This document shows positions 6,816-13,651 of a DNA stretch of 13,651 nt, piece after piece. The stretch covers positions 1 through 13,651 of the forward strand of contig JACZWD010000051.1 in NCBI GenBank assembly GCA_022572335.1, in the 5' to 3' direction. The notes beneath the pieces were generated by a model. It worked only from the letters and a program-made list of their open reading frames with translations, did not search any database and was not told the DNA's origin. The position numbers were made by a program, and so were the translations under genes. Positions within the stretch are counted from its first letter, which is position 1, and the number at the start of each line of letters is the position of its first letter. Source of the stretch: Pseudomonadota bacterium (GTDB taxonomy: Bacteria > Pseudomonadota > Alphaproteobacteria > Rhodospirillales > 2-02-FULL-58-16).

Positions 6816-8069
6816 TCAACCGGCGCAGTCGGGTCGCAGGTCGACGAAGCCCCATCCGAAGATGTCGTCCCGGCCCGGGGCGCCCAGGTCGATGGTGTGC
6901 TTGCGCAGGAACCGGCGCAGCGTCTGCGAGCTGCGGCCCGGGCGGCGCACGATCTCGAGGGCCATCAGGATGGTGATGTAGGGCGTCGCGAACGACGTGC
7001 CGCTCTGGAAGCGTCCGCCGCCCGGCACCGCCGTCCACACGCGCACGCCGGGCGCCGCGAAGTCGATATAGGGCCCGCTGTTGGCCCTGAAGTAGATGAC
7101 CCACTGTCTTCCGAACGCGGTCACCGCGATCACCTGTTCGTAGGCGGCGGGGTAGGCGGGCCTGTCGGCGCTGCCCCAGTTCCCGGCCGCGGCGACCATG
7201 ACCATGTTTTTCTTTTGCGCCCGCTTGAAGGCGATGCGCATGATCTTGTTGTCGGCGCCGGCGACGCTCAGGTTGATGACGTGGACGCGTTCCTTGGCCA
7301 GCCAGTTTATGGCCTTCAGCAGGCCCACGGCGTTGCCCACCACCTGCCCGGTCTCGTTGACCTCGAAGATGTTGCCGGCCCTGAGCTCCGCCCCGGGCAG
7401 CAGCCCGCCCCAGCTGGGCTTGCCGACCAACATCGCCGCGATGGCCGTGCCGTGATCGGCGGGGCCGGGTTTGCGCTTCGATTTATGGAAGGAGCGGAAA
7501 CGTATGCGCTGACCGGCCAGCGCCGGGTGCCGCACGTCGACGGAGGCGTCGATCATCCCCAGCCGCACCCCCTTGCCGCAGTCGGCCGTCGCCTTGGCCC
7601 AGCCAATGAGCCCGCGCGCGTCACTGCTGGCGATATTCGTCCCCTGCTGGGGTTGATAGATGTGATTGGCGTCGATGACCGAGCGGGGAAAGCGCCGGCG
7701 CAACAGCGTGATCGCCTGGGGCACGCTCAGCCCCTCCGGCGTGCGCAGGCGGAACACCTCCAGCGACAACTGGGGCAGCTGCACCGTTTCGATGACGGCG
7801 AAGCCAAGCCGCCGGGCCGGCCCCTGGAAGCGGGGCGGCGGGTTGACGACGAGAAGCTCTCCGTCTTCGTAGCGGTTCTCCGGCAGCACGAGAACGTCGG
7901 CGCCGGGCGCCCGTTCTCCGTCCTCGATCCGGAAGCGGCGGACGACCGTTGGGCGTCCATCTTTGTCGTATTCTAGGATGCGCACATCGGCCCGCGGCGA
8001 CGGCTCCGCGGGAAGCAGGGCGGCCAATAAGACGAGAGATATGGCACAGAACGCGGCGGCCACGCGCAT
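6816..8069 (-). CDS. Exported subtilisin-like (S8) serine protease
   Basis: Secreted or periplasmic endopeptidase of 417 residues. The N-terminus (MRVAAAFCAISLVLLAALLPAEPS) is a Sec signal peptide without an obvious lipobox. Residues of about 30-150 form a pro-region-like stretch. The S8 catalytic domain follows, with Asp174 in GMIDASVD, His206 in DHGTAIAAML, the oxyanion Asn297 in AAAGNWG and Ser359 in GTSFATP, so the catalytic set is complete. The Asp motif reads D-A-S where most subtilases have D-T/S-G. There are no RTX repeats or other C-terminal domains; it ends soon after the catalytic core. It lies upstream of, and co-oriented with, the type I secretion operon but 349 bp away. Its own signal peptide argues for Sec export, not type I export. 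ATG 8069 is the only sensible start, with a weak ribosome site. Confidence 0.9.
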   Translation of the reverse strand: MRVAAAFCAISLVLLAALLPAEPSPRADVRILEYDKDGRPTVVRRFRIEDGERAPGADVLVLPENRYEDGELLVVNPPPRFQGPARRLGFAVIETVQLPQLSLEVFRLRTPEGLSVPQAITLLRRRFPRSVIDANHIYQPQQGTNIASSDARGLIGWAKATADCGKGVRLGMIDASVDVRHPALAGQRIRFRSFHKSKRKPGPADHGTAIAAMLVGKPSWGGLLPGAELRAGNIFEVNETGQVVGNAVGLLKAINWLAKERVHVINLSVAGADNKIMRIAFKRAQKKNMVMVAAAGNWGSADRPAYPAAYEQVIAVTAFGRQWVIYFRANSGPYIDFAAPGVRVWTAVPGGGRFQSGTSFATPYITILMALEIVRRPGRSSQTLRRFLRKHTIDLGAPGRDDIFGWGFVDLRPDCAG

Positions 8070-8423
8070 GGGTCAAGCGTCCCCTATCGATCGAGCATTC
8101 CGCAACCCGGAGTCCCCGGGACCGACGGGCAGTTCCGGTGCGCCTGTGGCCGCATGGTAAGGACGGCAGGTTACCAATATATGAAGGAGGCGCCGGGGCG
8201 GGGGGGTGCGCCGCTTACGTCGCCGCGGGCTGGCGTCGGACCCGGGCCGTCGGCGCCCAGGCCGCCGCCATCAGCGCGAACCGGTCTCTGCCCGCCTGCG
8301 CCAGGGCTTCGGCGGACACTCCCTCGTCTAAACGCCTTCGGGTGTCGGTCCGCTTCCCACTACGCTACTTCGTAGCGACGTGAGACAGGTCGTGGCCTGC
8401 CACCCGACGGCGAAGGCGTAGGG
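8070..8423. other. Gene-free region between subtilase and tRNA-Ala
   Basis: I see no convincing gene. A minus-strand frame of 49 codons (8364-8215) with protein-like composition lacks a start codon and a recognisable family; it may be the tail of a lost gene. Next to the tRNA are two small inverted repeats: CGCTAC/GTAGCG around TTC (8363-8377), and CCACCC (8400-8405) with GGGTGG (8421-8426), the latter overlapping the tRNA CCA end. These may help end or process the tRNA transcript. A subtilase promoter should lie near 8070-8180, but no clear boxes stand out. Confidence 0.5.
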
Positions 8424-8499
<76 letters not shown>

Positions 8500-8544
8500 G
8501 TGCATGGGTCTGTGGGTGACCGACGGACCCGGGCGCGACTGGAA

Positions 8545-8565
8545 TTTCCCGCCCGCGCCGGGAAA
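8545..8565 (-). terminator. Possible terminator hairpin after the FYDLN gene
   Basis: TTTCCCG and CGGGAAA (7 bp) enclose a 7-nt GC loop. The hairpin lies about 75-95 nt beyond the FYDLN stop codon and upstream of the tRNA. No clear T-run follows, so it may be only a structured spacer. Confidence 0.25.
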
Positions 8566-8638
8566 ATACTGAGGACCGGCACATCGAGGCAAGGAAAAAC
8601 TGGAATCGGGCCGATCCCAACGTTCACCAATATCGGTA

Positions 8639-9016
8639 TCAGGTCTTGTCCTCTACGGCGTTGTCCACGTGTTCGCGGACCTCGGACACGTCGTCGTCGT
8701 CCTGGCGAAGCTCGGCAGCGTCCTCGATCACGCCGTCGTCGTCACCCTTGACCGCGTCGAGGTCGTCCTTGTCCTCGTCCTCGGCCTCGGCCGTTTCGAC
8801 GGCGCCCGATGGCGGTTCGGCGACCGGGTGTTCGGGCGGCGGCGCGGTGTCTGGCAGCGGCTCCCGCGGCGCGGCGCGGCGGCGCGGTTTTGCGGGTTTG
8901 TCGGCCGCGCCCGCGGCGCCGCACTTCGGGCACCGGGGGTTCCCGCAGTTAAGATCATAGAAGCGCACGCCGCAACCCTCGCAGGTCCGCTTCACGCCCC
9001 ATTTCCGCTTAGCCAC
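8639..9016 (-). CDS. TIGR02300/FYDLN-type zinc-ribbon protein with acidic tail
   Basis: Small alphaproteobacterial protein of unknown function, 125 residues. The N-terminus matches the FYDLN_acid family (PF09538): KWGVKRTCEGCGVRFYDLN followed by CPKC. Cys12, Cys15, Cys29 and Cys32 form a probable zinc ribbon. After a Pro/Ala/Arg linker (about 35-75) the rest is strongly acidic, with runs such as EDEDKDDLD and DDDDVSE. I chose GTG 9016 because family members begin with MAK just before the KWG motif and GGAG (9026-9023) lies six bases upstream; a TTG at 9058 would add 14 residues without homology. A perfect TTGACA (9084-9079) lies upstream, but I see no good -10 at the right distance. The gene is divergent from aroA, an arrangement I recall from related genomes. 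Confidence 0.92.
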   Translation of the reverse strand: MAKRKWGVKRTCEGCGVRFYDLNCGNPRCPKCGAAGAADKPAKPRRRAAPREPLPDTAPPPEHPVAEPPSGAVETAEAEDEDKDDLDAVKGDDDGVIEDAAELRQDDDDVSEVREHVDNAVEDKT

Positions 9017-9022
9017 CCGTGT

Positions 9023-9027
9023 CTCCG
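9023..9027 (-). promoter_or_regulatory. Ribosome binding site that fixes the FYDLN gene start
   Basis: CGGAG on the minus strand sits six bases before GTG 9016 and supports this start over the upstream TTG at 9058. Confidence 0.6.
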
Positions 9028-9217
9028 GACGTTGGTCATTTCTTTCTTGATCAGCCAATTGCCATGTTCCTCGGGCCCTGTCAAAAACAAAATCCGGGAA
9101 GGGGAAAAAACGCCGGCAAGTCGCCCCTACCGCCGGACCGGGTATTCGTGGTACAGACGCGACCGAACCCGCCGGACGGCCCGGGTGGGTCCGGACGTTC
9201 GAGGAAACCGAAGAGCC

Positions 9218-10549
9218 ATGGCGTTGATTTCCCGCCGTGCCCGGACACTCGCCGGGGAAGGGTCCGTCCCCGGCGACAAGTCCATATCACACCGCGCCCT
9301 GATCGTCGGTTCCGTGGCCGTGGGCGAGACCCGCATTACCGGCCTGCTGGAAGCAGACGACGTGCTGCGCACCGTGGACGCCCTTCGCGCCCTGGGCGCG
9401 CGCATCGACCGCGACGCCGACGGCGTCTGGCGCGTCTTCGGACGCGGCGTCGGCGGTCTGGCGGAACCGGCCTCGGTTCTCGATATGGGCAATTCCGGCA
9501 CCGGGGCGCGGCTCCTCATGGGGCTTTTGGCCACCCATCCCTTTACCAGCTTCTTCACCGGCGACGCCTCGCTGTCGGCGCGGCCCATGGACCGGGTGAT
9601 GACCCCCCTCCGGCGCATGGGCGCGACGATCAGCGCCCGCTCCGGCGACCGCCTGCCGCTGATGATCCGGGGCACCGCCGGTCCCCTGCCCATCGTTTAC
9701 GAGCTTCCCGTGGCCTCGGCCCAGGTGAAGTCGGCGGTGCTGCTGGCGGGCCTCAACACGCCCGGCACGACCAGCGTCGTCGAGCCCCAGCCGACCCGGG
9801 ATCACAGCGAACTGATGCTGCGCCACTTCGGCGCCGAGGTCGCCGTGGAGCGTCTCGACGGCGGCGGGCGGGCGATCATGCTTGCCGGCCAGCCCGAGAT
9901 CACGGGCCGCCACGTGGTGGTGCCGGGGGATCTGTCGTCGGCCGCGTTTCCCCTGGTGGCGGCGCTTCTGGTGCCGGGATCGCGCCTCACCCTCAGCCGG
10001 GTCGGGATCAACGCGCTGCGCAGCGGCCTGCTGGAGACCCTGGGCGAAATGGGGGCCGGGATCGCCATTGCCGACCGCCGCACCGAGGGCGGCGAGCCCG
10101 CCGCCGACCTGACCGTCGAGGCCGGTCCGTTGCGCGGCGTCGAGGTGCCGCCCGAGCGGGCGCCGTCGATGATCGACGAGTACCCGGTGCTGGCCGTGGC
10201 CGCGGCCTGCGCCGAGGGCGTCACCCGCATGACCGGCCTGGGCGAGCTCCGGGTCAAGGAGAGCGACCGCCTGGGTGCCATGGCGCGGGGCCTGGAGGCC
10301 TGCGGCGCCCGCGTGGAGGAGGGCCCCGATGCCCTCACCGTTCACGGCACGGGCCGGGCGCCGCGGGGCGGCGCCCGGATCGCGGTCGAGCGGGACCACC
10401 GCATCGCCATGGCCTTCCTCGTCCTCGGCATGGTCGCGGCCGAGCCCGTCGCCATCGACGACGCCGGCCCCATCGAGACCAGCTTCCCCGGCTTCGCCGG
10501 GTTCATGAACGGCCTCGGCGCCCGCGTCGCCGCCGAGGACGCCCCGTGA
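9218..10549 (+). CDS. aroA: 3-phosphoshikimate 1-carboxyvinyltransferase (EPSP synthase)
   Basis: Cytoplasmic enzyme of the shikimate pathway that transfers the enolpyruvyl group of PEP to shikimate-3-phosphate. The 443-residue length is normal. Visible motifs are PGDKSISHRAL (Lys21, substrate binding), GNSGTGARLLMGLL (91-104, PEP site), ASAQVKSAVLLAGLN (166-180), TRDHSEL, SMIDEYPVLAVAAA (Asp320, catalytic), ELRVKESDRL and DHRIAMAF. SAQVK, RDHSE and GDKS are class II (CP4-like) signatures. However, the position equivalent to CP4 Ala100 is Gly94, as in class I enzymes, and the NxTR motif is NALR. ATG 9218 fits the family N-terminus, with a purine-rich GAGGAAACCGAAGAG stretch ahead. cmk follows after 25 bases, so they are probably co-transcribed. 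Confidence 0.97.
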   Translation: MALISRRARTLAGEGSVPGDKSISHRALIVGSVAVGETRITGLLEADDVLRTVDALRALGARIDRDADGVWRVFGRGVGGLAEPASVLDMGNSGTGARLLMGLLATHPFTSFFTGDASLSARPMDRVMTPLRRMGATISARSGDRLPLMIRGTAGPLPIVYELPVASAQVKSAVLLAGLNTPGTTSVVEPQPTRDHSELMLRHFGAEVAVERLDGGGRAIMLAGQPEITGRHVVVPGDLSSAAFPLVAALLVPGSRLTLSRVGINALRSGLLETLGEMGAGIAIADRRTEGGEPAADLTVEAGPLRGVEVPPERAPSMIDEYPVLAVAAACAEGVTRMTGLGELRVKESDRLGAMARGLEACGARVEEGPDALTVHGTGRAPRGGARIAVERDHRIAMAFLVLGMVAAEPVAIDDAGPIETSFPGFAGFMNGLGARVAAEDAP

Positions 10550-10574
10550 CCGTCCCGCCCGTGGCCGGCGCCCC

Positions 10575-11210
10575 ATGATCATCGCCATCGACGGCCCGGC
10601 CGCCGCCGGCAAGGGAACCCTGGCCAAAAGGTTGGGCGCCCACTTCGGCCTGGCGGTCCTCGACACCGGCCTTCTCTATCGCGCCGTGGGCCTGAAGACG
10701 GTGCGCCGGGGCGTCGATCCCAACGATGCCGACGCCGCCGGCGCCGTGGCCCGGGAGTTGGGCGCCGGCGACCTGGAGGATGCGGACCTGCGCGGCGACG
10801 AGGCCGCCAACGCGGCCTCGGTGGTGGCGGCGATTCCCGAGGTCCGGGCCGCGGTGCTGGAATTCCAGCGCGCCTTTGCCCGCAACCCGCCGGGGAACGC
10901 CCAGGGCGCGGTGCTCGACGGGCGCGACATCGGTACCGTGGTCTGCCCGCAGGCGGACGTAAAGTTCTTCGTCACCGCCCCGGTCGAGGTGCGCGCCGGG
11001 CGGCGTCTTAAAGAGTTGCGGGAACGCGGGCTCGAAGCTATACATAGCCGCGTTCTGCAGGAAATGAAGACGCGCGACGCGCGCGATGCGGGCCGCGACG
11101 TGGCACCGCTGGTGCCGGCCGGGGATGCTTGCGTCCTCGACACCAGCGAAATGGACGCCGGGCGGGTTTTTGCCGCGGCGCTCGCTATCATCAAATCGCG
11201 GACCCGGTAG
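10575..11210 (+). CDS. cmk: Cytidylate kinase
   Basis: Phosphorylates CMP and dCMP with ATP in the cytoplasm. The 211-residue product opens with the P-loop MIIAIDGPAAAGKGT (GPAAAGKGT, 7-15). It then has DTGLLYRAVG (30-39), the nucleotide-binding DGRDIGTVVCP (115-125), the VKFFVTA strand and the LID-type segment with RDARDAGR. All are characteristic of bacterial short-form CMP kinase. The start ATG is 25 bases after the aroA stop and there is no strong ribosome site, so coupling to aroA is likely. The order aroA-cmk-rpsA is widely conserved in proteobacteria. No abnormality is seen. Confidence 0.96.
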   Translation: MIIAIDGPAAAGKGTLAKRLGAHFGLAVLDTGLLYRAVGLKTVRRGVDPNDADAAGAVARELGAGDLEDADLRGDEAANAASVVAAIPEVRAAVLEFQRAFARNPPGNAQGAVLDGRDIGTVVCPQADVKFFVTAPVEVRAGRRLKELRERGLEAIHSRVLQEMKTRDARDAGRDVAPLVPAGDACVLDTSEMDAGRVFAAALAIIKSRTR

Positions 11211-11343
11211 GCCTCACCCGCGGCCGCCGGGAACGTTTGGGAACCGAACGATCCGCCGCGGTGCAAGCCGGCGGCGGCCAACATGGATAGTCTTGTGAAG
11301 ACCGCCGGAGACAACCGGTCGGCCGGAACTGAACCAGTGTATA

Positions 11344-11348
11344 AAGGA
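11344..11348 (+). promoter_or_regulatory. rpsA ribosome binding site
   Basis: AAGGA lies ten bases before ATG 11359 in an A/T-richer leader (GTATAAAGGATTACC), typical of a well-translated ribosomal protein gene. Confidence 0.6.
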
Positions 11349-11358
11349 TTACCAATTC

Positions 11359-13356
11359 ATGGCGCGTGCAAACGGGACGGTGGCCGAGGACCAGGCAGCC
11401 CCTCCGAGCGGCGAGGATTTCGCCCAACTTCTTGAAGACTCCCTGGGGGCTCACCAAAGCTTCGAGGGCCGGGTCGTCAAGGGCACCGTGATCGCCGTCG
11501 ACAACGACATGGTGCTGATCGACGTCGGCCTGAAATCGGAAGGCCGGGTGCCCTTGAAGGATTTCGCGACGCCGGGTCAGGATTCCGAAATCAAGGCGGG
11601 CGACAGCGTGGACGTCTTTGTCGAGCGCTACGAGGACCGGGAAGGCATCGTCAGGCTGAGCCGCGAGAAGGCGCGCCGCGAGGAGGCGTGGACCGAGCTC
11701 GAGAAAGCCTTTTCCAGCGGCGACCGCGTCAACGGCATGATCTTCGGCCGCGTCAAGGGCGGCTTCATCGTGGATCTGTCGGGGGCCGTCGCCTTCCTGC
11801 CCGGCAGCCAGGTGGATATCCGTCCGGTGCGCGACATCGGCCCCCTCATGGGCACGCCGCAGCCCTTCCAGATCCTCAAGATGGACCGGCAGCGCAACAA
11901 CATCGTCGTGTCGCGCCGCGCCGTGCTCGAGGAAACCCGCGCCGAGGAACGCTCCGAGCTCATCGCCAACCTCAAGGAAGGCCAGGTCCTGGAAGGCGTG
12001 GTCAAGAACATCACCGACTACGGCGCCTTCGTCGACCTGGGCGGCGTGGACGGGCTTTTGCACGTCACCGACATTGCCTGGCGGCGCATCAACCATCCGA
12101 CAGAGACCCTTCAGATCGGCGAAACGGTCAAGGTGCAGGTGATCCGCTTCAACGCCGAAACCCAGCGCATCTCCCTTGGCATGAAACAGCTCGAGGCCGA
12201 CCCGTGGGAGGGCGTCGCGGCGAAGTACCCGTCGGGCACCAAGTTCACCGGCCGGGTCACCAACATCACCGATTACGGCGCCTTCGTGGAGCTCGAGCCG
12301 GGGGTCGAAGGCCTGGTCCACGTATCCGAGATGAGCTGGACCAAGAAGAACATCCACCCCGGGAAGATCGTCTCCACCAGCCAGGAGGTGGAGGTCATGG
12401 TGCTCGACGCCGACCCCGAGAAACGGCGCATCAGCCTCGGCCTCAAACAGTGCCTGGGCAATCCGTGGGAGGCGTTCCGCGACTCCCACGCGACCGGCTC
12501 CGAGGTCGAAGGCGAGGTCAAGAACATCACCGAGTTCGGTCTGTTCATCGGCCTTCCCGGCGAGATCGACGGCATGGCCCATTTGTCCGACCTCGCCTGG
12601 GGCAAGACCGGCGAAGAGGCCCTGGCCCAATTCAAGAAGGGCGACACGGTGCGGGCGAAGGTGCTCGACGTGGACGTGGAGAAGGAGCGCGTCAGCCTCG
12701 GCATCAAGCAGCTCAGCGACGATCCCTTCGACGCCGCGCTGGGCAAGATGAAGAAGGGCGCCGTCGTCACCTGCACCGTCGCGGCCGTGCGGGACAACGG
12801 CATCGAGGTCTCGATCGGCGAGGGCATTTCCGGTTTCATCCGCAAGGCCGAATTATCCCGCGACCGTAGCGAACAGCGGCCCGACCGGTTCGCCGCGGGG
12901 GAGAAGGTGGACGCCAAAATCACCCAGATCGACCGCAAGGCGCGGCGCGTGGTTCTGTCGGTCAAGGCCCGCGAGGTCGAGGAAGAGAAAAAGGCCATGG
13001 CCGCCTACGGATCGTCCGACTCCGGCGCCAGCCTGGGCGAAATCCTCGGTGCCGCCATAAAGGAAAAGAGGGACGCGGCGGCGAAGGAGGGAGACGAGGC
13101 GGTCGAGGAGAAGGCGGAAAAGAAGGCCGCGAAGAAGGAGGCCAAAAAGGCCGGGACGGCGGACGCAGGAACGGCGCCTCCCAAGAAGGCCGGCAAGAAG
13201 GAGGCCAAACCAAAGACCGCGAAGAAGGCCGCGAAAAAGGCGCCGAAACCGAAGGTTGCGGCCAAGGGCAAAAGCGCATCCGCGGAGGCCGCCGGAACGA
13301 AGGAAAAGGCCAAGCCCAAAGCCAAGGACAAGGCGGAACCCAAGGGCAAGGCCTGA
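11359..13356 (+). CDS. rpsA: 30S ribosomal protein S1 with long Lys/Ala-rich tail
   Basis: Binds mRNA to the 30S subunit for translation initiation. Six S1 RNA-binding repeats are visible at about residues 37-102, 121-186, 207-275, 294-364, 381-451 and 467-536. The central ones carry the hallmark VKNITDYGAFVDL, TNITDYGAFVEL and VKNITEFGLFIGL, each closing with RISLG or RVSLG. The first two repeats are divergent, as is usual because they bind the ribosome and S2. From about residue 565 to 665 the protein becomes a low-complexity Lys/Ala/Pro/Glu tail (KKAAKKAPKPK, KAKPKAKDKAEPK), resembling histone H1-like tails. S1 in most alphaproteobacteria is, as I recall, near 560-570 residues, so this is about 100 longer. 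It follows cmk after 148 bases and probably has its own promoter there. Confidence 0.97.
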   Translation: MARANGTVAEDQAAPPSGEDFAQLLEDSLGAHQSFEGRVVKGTVIAVDNDMVLIDVGLKSEGRVPLKDFATPGQDSEIKAGDSVDVFVERYEDREGIVRLSREKARREEAWTELEKAFSSGDRVNGMIFGRVKGGFIVDLSGAVAFLPGSQVDIRPVRDIGPLMGTPQPFQILKMDRQRNNIVVSRRAVLEETRAEERSELIANLKEGQVLEGVVKNITDYGAFVDLGGVDGLLHVTDIAWRRINHPTETLQIGETVKVQVIRFNAETQRISLGMKQLEADPWEGVAAKYPSGTKFTGRVTNITDYGAFVELEPGVEGLVHVSEMSWTKKNIHPGKIVSTSQEVEVMVLDADPEKRRISLGLKQCLGNPWEAFRDSHATGSEVEGEVKNITEFGLFIGLPGEIDGMAHLSDLAWGKTGEEALAQFKKGDTVRAKVLDVDVEKERVSLGIKQLSDDPFDAALGKMKKGAVVTCTVAAVRDNGIEVSIGEGISGFIRKAELSRDRSEQRPDRFAAGEKVDAKITQIDRKARRVVLSVKAREVEEEKKAMAAYGSSDSGASLGEILGAAIKEKRDAAAKEGDEAVEEKAEKKAAKKEAKKAGTADAGTAPPKKAGKKEAKPKTAKKAAKKAPKPKVAAKGKSASAEAAGTKEKAKPKAKDKAEPKGKA

Positions 13357-13376
13357 CCGGGGCACGTCCGCCCCGG
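13357..13376 (+). terminator. Hairpin directly after the rpsA stop
   Basis: CCGGGGC (13357-13363) and GCCCCGG (13370-13376) form a perfect 7-bp stem with a 6-nt loop, starting at the base after the stop codon. No T-run follows, so it may be a weak or factor-assisted terminator, or an mRNA-stabilising 3' structure. Confidence 0.4.
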
Positions 13377-13651
13377 ACGCGGCCCGTCGGCGTGGATTGC
13401 ATGAGGATGCCGGGCGCCTCGGGTTTGAGGCGGCTCGATCCGCCCAACATGAACGAGGCGCCGGCCAGCACCCGGCTCGCCGGGCGGTTGGCGAGGTGAT
13501 GCACGAGAATGTCGGCGGCGGCGCGGCTGTTGGCGCGCAGCATCGGGCGCGTCAGCGGCGGCCTGCAGGAGCCCGGGCGCGCAGACGGCAAGCACGCCGC
13601 CGCAGGCCTCAGCGAGCCGAGGTAGCGGCGGCCGCGACGGTGGAGACGGCG
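13377..13651. other. Unresolved region after rpsA
   Basis: No gene can be assigned. On the minus strand a frame stays open from the window edge leftwards. Its most protein-like part, starting MLRANSRAAADILVHHLANR at about 13540, runs on into the reverse of rpsA. The composition is plausible, but I recognise no family, and high GC keeps several frames open. It could be the end of a gene converging on rpsA or simple intergenic DNA. ihfB, which often follows rpsA, is not seen here. Confidence 0.35.

Noticed and set aside
4802..6976. Long plus-strand open frame of over 700 codons opposite the exporter gene
   Set aside because: It is the antisense shadow of a high-GC ABC exporter gene, with His/Gly/Arg-rich composition and no family motifs.
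8215..8364. Possible 49-codon gene tail on the minus strand (DEGVSAEALAQAG...)
   Set aside because: It has no start codon, no recognised family and lies in high-GC DNA where frames stay open by chance. It is kept only as a note in the gap entry.
9287..10666. Long minus-strand frame opposite aroA
   Set aside because: It is an antisense frame; the plus strand is unmistakable EPSP synthase.
11222..11279. Inverted repeat between cmk and rpsA (GGCCGCC with GGCGGCC) as a terminator or S1 autoregulatory site
   Set aside because: The arms are 44 bases apart, with no T-run and no known S1 leader structure; such pairs are expected in GC-rich DNA.

Overview
The window looks like a GC-rich alphaproteobacterial chromosome, probably Rhodospirillales-like. 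The best evidence is the right half. It runs tRNA-Ala(GGC), a TIGR02300/FYDLN zinc-ribbon gene, aroA with class II EPSP synthase signatures, cmk and rpsA. I infer the taxon from gene content and order; I made no database comparison.

Layout. 1-120: GC-rich tandem repeat of about 60 bp with strong hairpins. 132-605 (-): IbpA-type Hsp20 chaperone with a recognisable upstream promoter. 725-3309: a mosaic accessory segment. It holds a broken second copy of a hlyD 3' end (770-837), a MITE-like element with perfect 21-bp terminal inverted repeats (898-1155), a lower-GC SAM methyltransferase with a regulatory domain (1257-2792, -), an IS transposase remnant (2879-3058, -) and half of a VOC/glyoxalase gene (3088-3303, -). 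3315-6466 (-): a PrtD/PrtE-like type I secretion operon (ABC exporter and membrane-fusion protein, GTGA overlap). 6467-6815: a spacer with a striking AT-rich island of about 120 bp. 6816-8069 (-): a Sec-exported subtilisin-family protease. 8070-8423: no convincing gene. 8424-8499 (-): tRNA-Ala. 8639-9016 (-): FYDLN protein, divergent from aroA (9218-10549), cmk (10575-11210) and rpsA (11359-13356). 13377-13651: unresolved.

How the genes fit together. aroA, cmk and rpsA form a housekeeping cluster for aromatic amino acid synthesis, nucleotide metabolism and translation. The two secretion genes form one translationally coupled unit for exporting a protein across both membranes, but no TolC-type outer-membrane gene or RTX cargo is present. 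The subtilase has its own N-terminal signal peptide, so it is a neighbour and not clearly a substrate. The region between hsp20 and hlyD looks like a hotspot. A 68-bp stretch from the hlyD 3' end is present twice (64/68 identical) and brackets about 2.5 kb of foreign-looking or decayed DNA.

I found no clearly new defence or biosynthetic system. The most notable items are the bracketed insertion, the structured MITE-like element, the ABC transporter with an altered signature motif, and ribosomal protein S1 with a long Lys/Ala-rich tail.
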